Origin: Adineta vaga
Lineage: Eukaryota > Rotifera
Assembly (NCBI GenBank): GCA_021613535.1
Contig: CP075497.1
Span: 12,338,001-12,402,000 of the forward strand
DNA length: 64,000 nucleotides
Reading direction: 5' to 3'
This document shows, piece after piece, positions 45,898 to 56,094 of the stretch. Within the stretch, counting starts at the first letter, position 1, and the number at the start of each line of letters is the position of its first letter. Below the pieces are notes generated by a model. The model made no database searches. It was given only the letters and a program-made list of their open reading frames with translations, and was not told the origin of the DNA. Both the position numbers and the translations under genes were made by a program.

Positions 45898-47634
45898 ATG
45901 GGAAGTTGTGGTAGGAATGTCGACTTTCAATATTTTCCGTATATTTATACTTTGGAATTTTTAGCTTCTGTTCAAGCTCACGAAACTCAAGATAGCACTA
46001 ATAAAAGACCAATCAAACCGCACTCGCATTCTCCTTCTCCTTCTTCGTCTTCTTCAAAACCAAGTAAGTTATTATTTAGTAGGAAGTATTTTGATCTACT
46101 TTGTCGCTACAAATTTGTAATTTAACGAATAGTCTCTGGAAAAGAGTTACATCAAAATTATTTGTATGTTTAGTTGAACATTGGTTAAACCCTCGATACC
46201 ATAGAAAAGATCCAACAAAAATAAAAAAACCTGATGAATTAATATCTATGATGTCATATCCTCCAAAATCTGTTGACCCCGAACGTTTGGATCGTATTCT
46301 CGGTTCTCTAATTGGTCTAGCTGTAGGTGATGCACTTGGAGCTCATGTAGAATTTCGTCCACGCCAATATTTAGTTGAACATCCTGTGAGTGACTTTCAG
46401 GAAGGTGGAACATGGGGACTCAGTAAAGGACAGGTATGTAGACATAAATATAACAGTTAGTAAACTTAATATAAAAGAGAAATTAGTATGATGATGATCT
46501 ACATAAATACAGTTTGAATTGTTCATTGATGATACGAGATGTTATTTGTACCTTCTCTGTTTTTTTTCTGCGATTACAGATAGTAAATAATTCTTTATTA
46601 TTCATGATATTTAGTTCACTGACGATACTTCTATGGCACTTTGTCTGGCAATTTCATTGATTATTTGTCATGGTTTTAGTCCATATGATCAACTAGTTCG
46701 ATATAAATGGTGGTATAGACATGGATATATGTCATCAACAGGTCAATGTTTTGATATTGGAGCTGGTACGCGTCAATCAATAAATGAGTTTGAAACACGT
46801 CAAAAAAAGTTTGCTAAACAATTACAGTTATCTGTCGAACAGATGGATTATTCAAGTGATAGAGAGTTATTAGAGGGATTTGATGTCAATTGTAGCAACA
46901 GTGAAGCAGCTGGCAATGGAGGTTTAATGCGTCTTGCTCCTGTACCTCTTTTTTTCCATGAAAATCCACGTAAAGCTGTGGAATATTCGGGTATCAGTGG
47001 TCATATAACTCATGGAGATCAAAGAGCTTATGATGCATGTCGTTATTATGGAGCACTCATTGTTGCAGCTCTTCATGGCGCATCAAAAGACGAGTTATTA
47101 GACGAAAAATTTTATCTTAAACATAGAGATTGGTTTGGTAAAAAACCATTGCATGAAGACGTTCAGAAAGTTGCTGAAGGATCATTTAAAAAGAAAAACG
47201 GTTATGATGATGGAATTCGTGGAAAAGGTTTTGTAGTTAACAGTCTTGAAGCTGCTTTATGGGCATTTTATATCGATGAAGATTCATTTCAGAAGGGTGC
47301 TTTAGCTGCAGTTAATCTTGGTGATGATACAGATACAACAGCTGCTATTTATGGTCAATTAGCTGGCGCTTATTATGGTTATCAAAGATTACCATCGAAA
47401 TGGGTGAGACAGGTTTATGCTCAAGATTTAATAAAATGTTTAAGTGAATGGATTGTTTATGAAGGACAGCATTGGGCACGTCAATATCGATCTTCGAAAC
47501 ATGGATCTGATTGTATTACTAAAATTTCTTCGTCGGAAAAAGAAGTCCATGCAAACGAATCATCAAAACATGCATCATCATCAAATGGAAAAAAACATTC
47601 TTCAAACTTTTCAGAATCTTATTATGACAATTAA
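45898..47634 (+). CDS. DraG-type ADP-ribosylglycohydrolase
   Basis: Three exons (45898-46063, 46174-46433, 46615-47634), 481 residues. It removes ADP-ribose from modified proteins or related ADP-ribose conjugates using two magnesium ions. The catalytic domain starts at about residue 90 (LDRILGSLIGLAVGDALGAHVEF). Metal ligands are intact: FTDDTSMAL (143-151, made by joining exons 2 and 3) and GDDTDTTA (378-385). SSTGQCFDIGAGT, NGGLMRLAPV and ITHGD are other family blocks. The block structure is closer to bacterial DraG-like enzymes than to vertebrate ARH1/ARH3 as I remember them. The N-terminal 85 residues are low-complexity and less certain; the intron 1 acceptor was chosen (46171-46173) because the next upstream choice gives a stop. 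The C-terminal 45 residues are Ser/His/Lys-rich. Confidence 0.88.
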
Positions 47635-48166
47635 GATGACTTACATGCATAAACAAAATTGTTCTACACATTTGATGAATAAAGAATTTAAACAATTGAA
47701 CTTTTCATTAGAAACCAAAGAGATTTTTCTTTTTTAAATAAAGCATTTTCAATTGGTTAAACATTCTACAAATCTAACAACAGAGACTGGGTGTTTACAG
47801 CTGTTGATGAGATGCTTTGTTAACAGTTTCATAAATGTATAACTGAAAACTTGGATTCAATTATTCAACTATTGTTTCAAGTATTCGAGTATTCGAGTAT
47901 TTAACTATTAGAGTATTGAGGGTGCAGGGGAGGGTGCTAAAGGGAATAGTTCAATACTCGAATAGTTGAATTCAACTTTCGAGTTTGACACTACTGGAAT
48001 CCGACAGGATCACTTTGGGAAATGATAGGAATTCGGTCAGCACCGACACTCGGAATCCTGCAGCAATGATTCAGGCACAACTCGACAGAACCCGGTTGAA
48101 ATTATCCGCATCCGACAGATCAAGATTCATCTGGAAAGGAAAAGATTTTCTCTCAAAGTATATGTT
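47635..48166. other. Intergenic region with hairpin and GC-richer patch
   Basis: It begins with the 3' UTR of the hydrolase gene. It then holds the inverted repeat 47891-47963 and a GC-richer patch (about 47990-48125) that contains short direct repeats (ATCCGACAG at about 48000 and 48110) and differs in composition from the flanks. Confidence 0.5.
47891..47963. repeat. Inverted repeat with G-rich loop
   Basis: The left arm ATTCGAGTATTTAACTATT (47891-47909) pairs with 47945-47963 at 18 of 19 positions. The 35-nt loop carries GGGTGCAGGGGAGGGTG, strikingly G-rich in this AT-rich genome. The outer sequence continues with weaker ATTCAACTATT repeats on both sides. The nature is unknown; it could be a small snap-back element. 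Confidence 0.65.
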
Positions 48167-48337
48167 TCACGAGCCAAGAACTTATCTTCAAATGATTTTA
48201 TTGATGAATTAGACGATGACTACGATCATAACGAAAAATCAGATGATTTCGATACCAAAGCAATCACTGATTTATATGATGCTAATGAAGAGAAAAAACT
48301 GTCATATTTTGAAAAAATGATGCACAAAAATCTATAA
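48167..48337 (+). pseudogene. Orphan 3' exon encoding an acidic C-terminus
   Basis: An open frame of 57 codons (SRAKNLSSNDFIDELDDDYD ... YFEKMMHKNL) ends in TAA and is followed at once by AATAAAG, as in a normal last exon. The codon use and composition are protein-like. No upstream exon in a matching frame could be found: the preceding sequence is the GC-richer patch and the hairpin. I read it as the leftover tail of a gene cut off by the repeat-rich insertion. A very short expressed gene is less likely. Confidence 0.4.
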
Positions 48338-48520
48338 TTAATTTTCAATAAAGTATGTTAATTTTTATTACTATTTCTTGTTTATATTTAATCGTTTAGC
48401 TCGATAATATGAATACTCGATTAACATCATTAGAACAAAAAATTATCTTATCTTTATGAACGTCAATCGATGCCAACCATTATTAATATATTAACTAAAA
48501 ATTATTTGATAGACATTTTT

Positions 48521-48621
48521 CCAAGGGGGAAAAATCTCATTCCGGGGCATTCCGAATGCCACAGAATGTGTGGGAATGCACCAGACTACTGGAATGCCGG
48601 AATGAGATTTTTCCCCCTTGG
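48521..48621. mobile_element. 101-bp miniature element with perfect 25-bp terminal inverted repeats
   Basis: The left end 48521-48545 begins CCAAGGGGGAAAAATCTC and runs to CCGG. The right end 48597-48621 is its perfect reverse complement. The interior is GC-richer and has several GGAATGC/GCATTCC repeats that pair with each other, so nearly the whole element can fold into one hairpin. There is no coding capacity. No clear target-site duplication flanks it. It is best described as a MITE-like or snap-back element moved by another element's enzyme. Confidence 0.75.
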
Positions 48622-49477
48622 CTGAAGGTATTATTTGGTTTAATAAAGGTAAAAAGGCTACTTTTCGTGTTAACATGAGTATTCTATACATATATATGAT
48701 GTGGAAATAAATATGAAATTTGATAATAATCTAATACCATCATCAGTATTTCCAAATCATGATCATACATGTTTTCTATATGTGTCACAAGAATTATTGA
48801 ATGCAGAAACTTGGCAAAGACAATTTATATCTATTACATAAAAAGAACCAAATTTTCGTATTATTTTTTATTACGATCACTTTATTTTTCAATTCCAAAT
48901 TTTCTTTATATATATCTGGTTTAACATTCTATTTCATCCCTAATAGTGCACAATGTCGTATTGGAACATATAAGTTTTGTCAGATTACGAATAATACTTC
49001 TATAATTAATGTTATTAATAATAGTTATTCAATATGTACAAAAATAGAATTTTGTCTAAGTGAATTTATCATACCTTTTTTTCTTTTATCAATTCGATAA
49101 TATTCAACAAAATCGAAATTATTCAAAACCTCCTGAAATTGATTAAATATTGGCAATTAGAACCATCGATGTCCACCGCGGCTGAGAATGAGCCGCTGTC
49201 GAGGCGCGCCCGTTTTCAAAAAAAGCTACCGCGACACGTTGTTAGAAAAACCTGCTGCTGTGGACATCTCTGATCAGAACAGTAAAAGTTTCATATATTA
49301 TATATTTTTTGTGCCATCTAAATCATCTTATTGAACAAGGACAATTTTGGTTGGATGGTCTCATTTCTATTTCCATAATCATTGTAATCTTAAGGAAAGA
49401 AAATGAAGTGCGAGTATTTAAATAAAGAATTTCAATGGAATAAGTAAAGTTCTTGTTTATTTTGAAAGATTCCTAAT
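48622..49477. other. Repeat-rich region with coding remnants
   Basis: It includes a short open remnant at about 48713-48844 (MKFDNNLIPSSVFPNHDHTC...), with stops soon after. It is followed by the second 101-bp inverted-repeat element at 49168-49268. No intact gene is present. Confidence 0.45.
49168..49268. mobile_element. GC-rich 101-bp inverted-repeat element
   Basis: GATGTCCACCGCGGC (49168-49182) faces GCTGCTGTGGACATC (49254-49268), which is its reverse complement at 13 of 15 positions. The inside (GGCGCGCCC and similar) is far more GC-rich than the surroundings. The length between outer ends is 101 bp, the same as the element at 48521, although the sequences differ. A foldback/MITE-type element or a structured RNA gene are the options; no tRNA-like cloverleaf was found. 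Confidence 0.55.
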
Positions 49478-50191
49478 TCACTCAGTTTTTTCATTATCAA
49501 ATTCTTTACCACCTTTAAATAAAATCCACAAACCAAATCCTAATTCACCAATAATCATTGGTAAACTTATATACATTTCAATAGTTGATTTATATTTTTC
49601 ATAGTTTGGCAATAATAAATTAGCAATATTGCTGATAATGTAACAGAAAGAAGCAATGATCAATAAAATACCAAGTATTTTGGGAATGTGATCAGATTTG
49701 AAAACTAAATGACCAAGAAGATAAAGATGACATCCAAAAATAACTAATCCAATAGACCAAATATTAAAAAATCCAGTTAAAAAGAACATTACCAAAGCAT
49801 TTAATTGGTTTTTTTCAAAAATCGATCCATAGTTTTCACCATTGAGTAGTAACGCAACAAAAACGAAGTTTAATAAGGCGATTCCTAGAACTGCCGAGTA
49901 GATGAGTCGAAACCAAGCACATAGTAAAGAAAGATGTTCGTTTACTGGTTTAAGAAAAATATGAAGTGCCCAAGCCGCTAACACATCAGAGATAAGTATA
50001 ACAAGAAAGCTAAAAATACTAAGACGAAATAACATCATAGACGATTTGATATTGTTAGCTGTTAACGTTATATTGTCAGGTACTATAAGACCATTCAGAA
50101 CAAAACCATATGCAAATCCTGCAAGAATGGCCATGATCAAAATCGAATATCCTGCTACTAGTGCAGCGTGACGTGATGAAATCTTAGGCAT
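49478..50191 (-). CDS. DUF4386 family membrane protein, bacterial type
   Basis: A 237-residue intronless ORF. Hydrophobic helices at about 10-32, 52-76, 86-112, 126-150, 160-182 and 208-226. Family hallmarks that I recall from bacterial DUF4386 proteins are present in order: a LFRLSIFSFL helix, LKPVNEHLSLLCAWFRLI, SIFEKNQLNALVMFFL, GHLVFKSDHIPKILGILLII and LPMIIGELGFGLWILFKGGK. The function is unknown; members are small polytopic membrane proteins in Bacillota and Bacteroidota. Lack of introns in an intron-rich setting, and a family known mainly from bacteria, point to horizontal acquisition. The base composition has settled to that of the host and the ORF is intact over its full family length. 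Confidence 0.85.
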   Translation of the reverse strand: MPKISSRHAALVAGYSILIMAILAGFAYGFVLNGLIVPDNITLTANNIKSSMMLFRLSIFSFLVILISDVLAAWALHIFLKPVNEHLSLLCAWFRLIYSAVLGIALLNFVFVALLLNGENYGSIFEKNQLNALVMFFLTGFFNIWSIGLVIFGCHLYLLGHLVFKSDHIPKILGILLIIASFCYIISNIANLLLPNYEKYKSTIEMYISLPMIIGELGFGLWILFKGGKEFDNEKTE

Positions 50192-52881
50192 TGTATTCTT
50201 TATTTTTTCATCCGAATAATATTAATTTCTGAAAATATAAAATAAAACAATCTTTCGACAAATAACGAAATGTATTCATATTATAGTTCGAGAAAGAATA
50301 GACGCCGTATTTACTAAAAGTATTTGGAATGAGAATAATTGCTGTTTCAGTCACATTTAAAACGAAATGAAAAAGTACAATAGTTATACAGATAAAATTA
50401 AAACTTATCAGCTGACTTGATAGTAAATGTGATCGATAATCAATTACTGACACAGCGTACGCTTTGTCAAATTTAAACAAGTATTCTCTTGTTACTTACT
50501 GAAATTTGTATGCAATTATCATTGCAATAAGTATGAATGCAAAGAAAAAATATATTTATTTATTTTGATCAGAAGCATAAACAAGTACAGAAGTATGTAC
50601 ATCAGTATTGGATACTTTTTCTTTTCTTTCTATATTTATGCATGTGTCAAGCTCGTAACATTGAAACAGCCAATAGAATTTTCCCTGTCGCAATCATCAT
50701 ATGTGTGCATACTCTTAAAATTATAAAATACAACGCTCGTATTGTTTTTTTACATTTCTCACAATAAATATAATAGAAAACAAGACATTCTAGAGCTGCT
50801 GATGTTAGATTGAAGCCTATATGTGCCAAATGAAAGAGCATACATCCTCTCGAATGATGCTTCTTTCTACAATTTCGATAATACGTGATTTATTCTTTCT
50901 TCCTCATTTTGTACTACATTTCTTCCTTTGTCGTACGTTATCTTTCAGTACATTTTTCTCTTTCTGAGATTGTGAAAATGTCAAGGTTGGTTCATATCAT
51001 TGAACTGATTAGGACGCCTTGAAAAAGGAGAGAAAGTCTGAATTGACATAGAGCACTCGAAAAACAGAAAAGAGACCGAACGTGGAGGAATACATAAGAC
51101 AGTTTTTCTTTTTTTTCTTGTGTGAGCGAGTTGATTTTGATATTATTAAAATAAAAGATTGAATTTTCAGAGTTTTCCGAACATCTTGAACTTTCTCGTT
51201 TCTCACATTGCACATTTATCAAATTAATCCACCAACACAGTTCCGTTACACTATATACAAAACTTTCACACTTACGCAAGGTTCGCTTATGTACTTATAA
51301 AGTCGATCAAAATTTTGTAGAACGATTTTCTCCCTTCCTTCTTCACATTGTAATGAAAAGGTTTGATCAACCCTGAATATATTATTAAGCCTTATCGTAT
51401 CGAATGACCTTTTCTTCGGTGAAGAAGCAAGATTATCAATCAAATGAATAATTCTTTTTTTCAAATATGAAAGATTAATTTGACATAAAATTTTTGCTTT
51501 ATTTTAAAATGAGATTCCTGATGAAGTTTTATCAAAGATTTTACAAAGAAACATAAAGCATTCAAACAGTTCGAGAAAACACAAAGTGAAGTGGGTGAGA
51601 AACAATTACCCAAGACGATGATTTCGACCTCCGGAACTAGCTGTAATCGGCCAGAAATGTTTTAGAATACATTAAAAAGAACTAAGGACATTCCGATCTT
51701 GAATGCAGCTTCTTTAAAATCACAGGAATATCATGGAATCAACCGTTTTGGTACCGGATGCTTTGAAATGAAAAAACCTTGTAATCTGTTGCTTTAATAC
51801 AATTTTGATAGAAAGATAATTAAAGATCTCTTTCATATTGCAAATGTTCGTCGTCGGGAACCAAAATTTTAAATGATTATGTAATAGAAATATAATCAGC
51901 ATTATTTAACAAAGAATCGTCCGGATCTAGGTCCTGAATATTTCCTTATGTATCATTTTGATTAAGTGAGTGATGATTCTTCCATATATAAACAATACTC
52001 AAAAGCTGGATGCAACCATCATGTATTATGAATAACTAGTTGAATCTTGAACTTTTCAGTTACTTGACTATTCGTTCAAGTCTTTCCACAGATGTTGATG
52101 TTGTTTTTGGGAAAATGTGGATGGGAAATAACTGATATTTGAGTATGAAATTATTGACAATTCCAATTTCGAATTGTTTTATTAGATATAGCATCATTGT
52201 GATTATCCAAGCGTTTGTGACATTTTGAAACCGATTGGGTATATCTTATTTGCTCATAATATACTTCGATGGAAGACGTAATGATAATATGAATCTCTTC
52301 ATCGATTAGTACTATAATTCATTTTTGTATGATGAAAAGTGCATTTTTTCTGAAAATCTTTATCATATCTTAGAAAAAAACACTTGTTTGATCGTTTTCT
52401 TTCGTTTTCACTATAGCATCACAATAACTACAAGCTTTAGAAAACTAATAGAGTCTATCGAAAGAACATTGAGATTTCGATATTTCTTTCTCAAAATCTG
52501 TGCCATTCTTGATAATAATATTTTGTTTTTGTATTACTAGCGTGACATATATTGAAGATTTTATATCAATGATAAAGTGAAAGTAAATTCGTGTGTATTT
52601 AGTGACATCTGTCGACCTTCACCCTTATGTGATTTTTTCATCTTATTGCATGAAAACAAACAAAAACTGAAGAATATTAAAAAAATTACTTTTGGAAAAT
52701 ATGAAAATATTATTTTCTATTTGATTCAATTGATGAATCAATGATGGGACTGAATAACCTCCTATGAATGACTATGAATGTCGTATGTATGTTCTTCTTC
52801 TTTCCAACTCATTGTTCGTGATCATATATTTGGTTTCAGTCTGATTAATAATCAAATCATTGCATATTATTATCATTCCAA
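50192..52881. other. Intergenic region, about 2.7 kb, no gene seen
   Basis: AT-rich DNA between divergent genes. ORFs at 50208-50480, 50992-51279 and 51246-51464 (minus) and 52325-52540 (plus) show no domain or splicing that makes sense, and were left out. No repeat family was recognised. Confidence 0.45.
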
Positions 52882-53919
52882 ATGAGTACAAATCCTGAAA
52901 TGAGCGTTTCAGCAGCAACTGCTGGTGAATTAAATCAGCCAAAACCTCGTTGGATGCCTTTAGAAGGAAATCCTGAAGTAATTTTTACGAAATTCCTTGT
53001 CATTCGATTTATTTCTTAATTTCTTTTCCAGGTTTTGAATAAATATTTGAAAAATTTAGGTGTTAAAAATGATGATTATGAATTTGTTGAAATTATTGGA
53101 TTTGATGACGAACTTCTTGCATTTGTTCCTCAACCAGTATCAGCTGTTCTCTTAATATTTCCAATAACTGAAGCAGTAGGAATTTTCTTTAATAAATTTT
53201 CTCATTGAAAATCCTTTGAAATGAATTTTAGCATGAACAACATCGTTTAGAAGAATTTGAAGAAGCTGCACAATCACCACCCGATTATTCTCAAGCAATC
53301 TATTTTTTAAGACAAACAATCGGAAATGCATGTGGATCGATTGCTGTTATTCATTCAGTTGCAAATAACCTCGAAAAATTTCAACTTGATTGTAAAAATT
53401 TCTAAGAAAAGCGACGAATCAATCGGTTCATTTTAATTTTTTTTCAGCACATAAACCATTGGCACAATTTATGGAAACAACAAAGTTAATGACACCTGAA
53501 CAACGTGCTGAACATTTGAAACATGCAATGGATATGGCAACTGCTAATGATACAATTGCAGAAGAAGGAGAATCACGAGTAGGAAAATTTCAATGGTAAA
53601 GAAAATAAATCAATCTCATGTGATTTCTTTTAGGTTATTGATCGTGATGAACATGTTAATTTACATTTTGTATGTTTCGTTAATGTTAATAATGAACTTT
53701 ATGAATTAGATGGTCGACATCCACATCCAATTAAACATAAAGTTCCATTACAACAAGGACAAGCACTTGATTTATTACGCGTATGAAAGTTTTTCTTTTC
53801 ATTTTGATTGATTAATTCATTCGTTTTTTTAGAGTACCAAAAATATTATATTAAAATTAATCGACCATGCCGGTGGAGATATTCGATTTTCTATGATGGC
53901 TTTAACGAAAACAACATGA
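52882..53919 (+). CDS. UCHL3: Ubiquitin C-terminal hydrolase, UCHL1/UCHL3 type
   Basis: Six exons (52882-52977, 53032-53175, 53232-53391, 53448-53578, 53634-53780, 53833-53919), 254 residues. A cysteine protease that releases small adducts from the ubiquitin C-terminus. The catalytic residues are all there: oxyanion Gln108 and nucleophile Cys114 in QTIGNACGS, His188 in VNLHFV and Asp203 in YELDGRHP. The Cys-His and His-Asp spacings (74 and 15) are the same as in human UCHL3. The flexible crossover-loop region (about 165-180) is present. It is about 24 residues longer than human UCHL3, with most of the extra length at the N-terminus. All introns are 48-57 nt. UCHL3 is preferred to UCHL1 on general resemblance, but this is not certain. 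Confidence 0.9.
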
Positions 53920-54417
53920 ATGAGAAAACAAAACGATTTTTATTTCTTTCTGCATATTTTATTTTTTATCGAATTTGATTTGTAACTGAACTATTTCATC
54001 GAATTCGTCAAAGAAAATAAAAATAAAAAAACCATATCATTCAATAACGAAAGCATTCATAATCAACAAGATATTCACTCAATTATTTGAATGAAAGAAT
54101 AAATAATCGTCATTGTTTTTTTCAAATAAATAGATGTTTCACAGTCATTAAATGAGAACTAGTATAAGAATTACATTGCCTACTTAGTTTATTTACACAT
54201 TTTTCAATCTATTCTTTTCGTCATGACTTTTAAACGAAAGAATTTTTTTCTCTTTCAACCATTTAAGAGCATTAAGAGGAAAGGGTGGAGGCGTGAGAAA
54301 GCTGAAAAGAAAAAAAAGTTGTTGTCTTTGTTAAAAAAATCGTATTTCGATTTTATTCGACTATCAAAGCAACAGTTTTTTTATTCTCTTGTCAACATTT
54401 GAAAGTAAAAGTGAAAT
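53920..54417. other. Intergenic region, no gene seen
   Basis: About 0.5 kb between two plus-strand genes. It contains a G-rich spot (GAGGAAAGGGTGGAGGCGTG near 54278) in otherwise AT-rich DNA. Confidence 0.4.
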
Positions 54418-55456
54418 ATGTTAAATCCAGATAAAACAACATTTCTTTTAATATGGCCCCGGTGTTTTATCGTATTTTTGGGTCTGATTGAATTGCTTGC
54501 TTTTGTGATGTTTATTCTAACAGAACTTTGCAGTGTAGCAGCAAATTTTTGGATAACAAATGTTTTTGCTGGTGGGTGGTGTGGAATCGTTGTTCTCATT
54601 CATGCCATTGCATTATTTGTTGCTGGTAAAACAAATTTTTTTTTCTTCTGAAAAGGAAAAGAAATACATTTACTGTTTTTTAGGACTTTGTTCTCCTGGT
54701 CCATCATCTGCATTTCGTGCTGCTCTTCTAACAATTTTATTATTTATTGCTTGTGGTGCATTAATTTCGTTTGATATCGCATTTTTAATTCAGCCAACAA
54801 CATGTATATTGACTTCATCATGTTCTGCAAATGCTTATTCGTCGACAGCATTTAACTATGGATTTCGTTCATCATTTTATCAAGTGTTTAATAGTTGGGA
54901 ACCATTTAAAACATATTCCGAAAGTCAAGTTAAAGTTCTTTGTCAAGCAATTCAATTAGGTCTTGCTGGTCTTTGTCTTATTTTGGGAATTGCTTATTTA
55001 GTTATCTATTTTGAATGTTTAAGAAGATTGAAAAAACATCAACAAATCGGACCGAACCTTTCGCCAAAACCAAATGATTATAATACTCTTCAAGATAATT
55101 ACATGTCACCACTACCCAATGGACAACGAATTTTGTCATCATCATCACCGCCACCACCACCAGTTACACCTGGTCAAGTTTATCCCAATGCTTATCCTCA
55201 ACTACCAAATCAACAAGTTTATATGATGCACCCACCAGCTCAGCAAGTTTTTGTTGCTCCACCTCCTCCTCAACCTCAACTCGTTTATTATCCTCCTCCT
55301 CCTCCTCAAGTACCTTCATCAGGCATTCAATCAATGTATTATGGTCCTCCACCTCCTGCCCCACCACCACAAGCGGCTGCTTGGCGACCACCAGTTCCAT
55401 TTTCAGCTCAAGCTCAATCAACTGTTAGACCTTGGTATGCACACAAAAATAACTAG
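54418..55456 (+). CDS. Four-helix membrane protein with proline-rich tail
   Basis: Two exons (54418-54625, 54684-55456; intron 58 nt), 326 residues. Hydrophobic helices at about 11-37, 48-69, 82-104 and 160-184; the loop between helices 3 and 4 has a CILTSSC cysteine pair. This topology is like MARVEL or tetraspan-type small membrane proteins, but no family signature was identified. From about 195 the tail is Pro/Gln/Tyr-rich with PPPPP runs and tyrosines next to prolines (LVYYPPPPP, MYYGPPPPAP), suited to binding SH3, WW or EVH1 domains. A plasma-membrane or vesicle scaffold role is inference. The ORF runs straight through the intron in another frame; splicing at the GTAAAA donor gives the in-frame join used here. 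Confidence 0.75.
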
Positions 55457-56094
55457 AATAATTCAACGAGATATGAATTTTTTTGAAAGTTTGATTAATT
55501 GTTCGTTTTTAAAATATGAACATCGAAGATTTCATGAATCATCACAATTTTTCTTTTTCATTTTTACTTCATTTTGTCTTTTTACAAAGCAAACAGACAG
55601 TTTCATTGATTATTCTTCTTAAGTCACAATGTTATAATAACAGAAGACATATTTATATCTTATTAAATGACTTTCAAGGTTCACGAACAAAAGACAAAGT
55701 TCTTAAACATTTGTTATTTTATGTCACACCCTTTTATTCGATTGTAATTTTTTTTCAAAGTGATGTGAACAAAAATTATCACAGGGTTAAAATCATTTAA
55801 GTTCTTGATCGACTTGAAAAGTAATTCAACTCAAATAAATCAAGAATCCTTTCAAAATATATTCGATCTACCAATCATTGTCTTTCGAACATTATTCATT
55901 AAAAGATTTTTCGTCTTTCAAATGATTTGGTTAAAATCCGAAGGTCAAATTTAATGTATATAGTTCGATAGTGATCAATGATGATTTGTATCTTTAGTAT
56001 TACATCATTCGCATAACGTTTATTTCCCCTTGAGTCGAATGTTCATAGTTGAATGATTTTCTTTTTTTTCTCGTTGACCAACGTTTCATTTTGA
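55457..56094. other. Intergenic region, no gene seen
   Basis: About 0.6 kb of AT-rich 3' UTR and spacer. Overlapping ORFs here are continuations of frames antiparallel to or shifted from the proline-rich tail. Confidence 0.45.

Noticed and set aside
55164-55421. Minus-strand ORF rich in Glu and Val
   Set aside because: Antisense of the proline-rich tail of the four-helix membrane protein.
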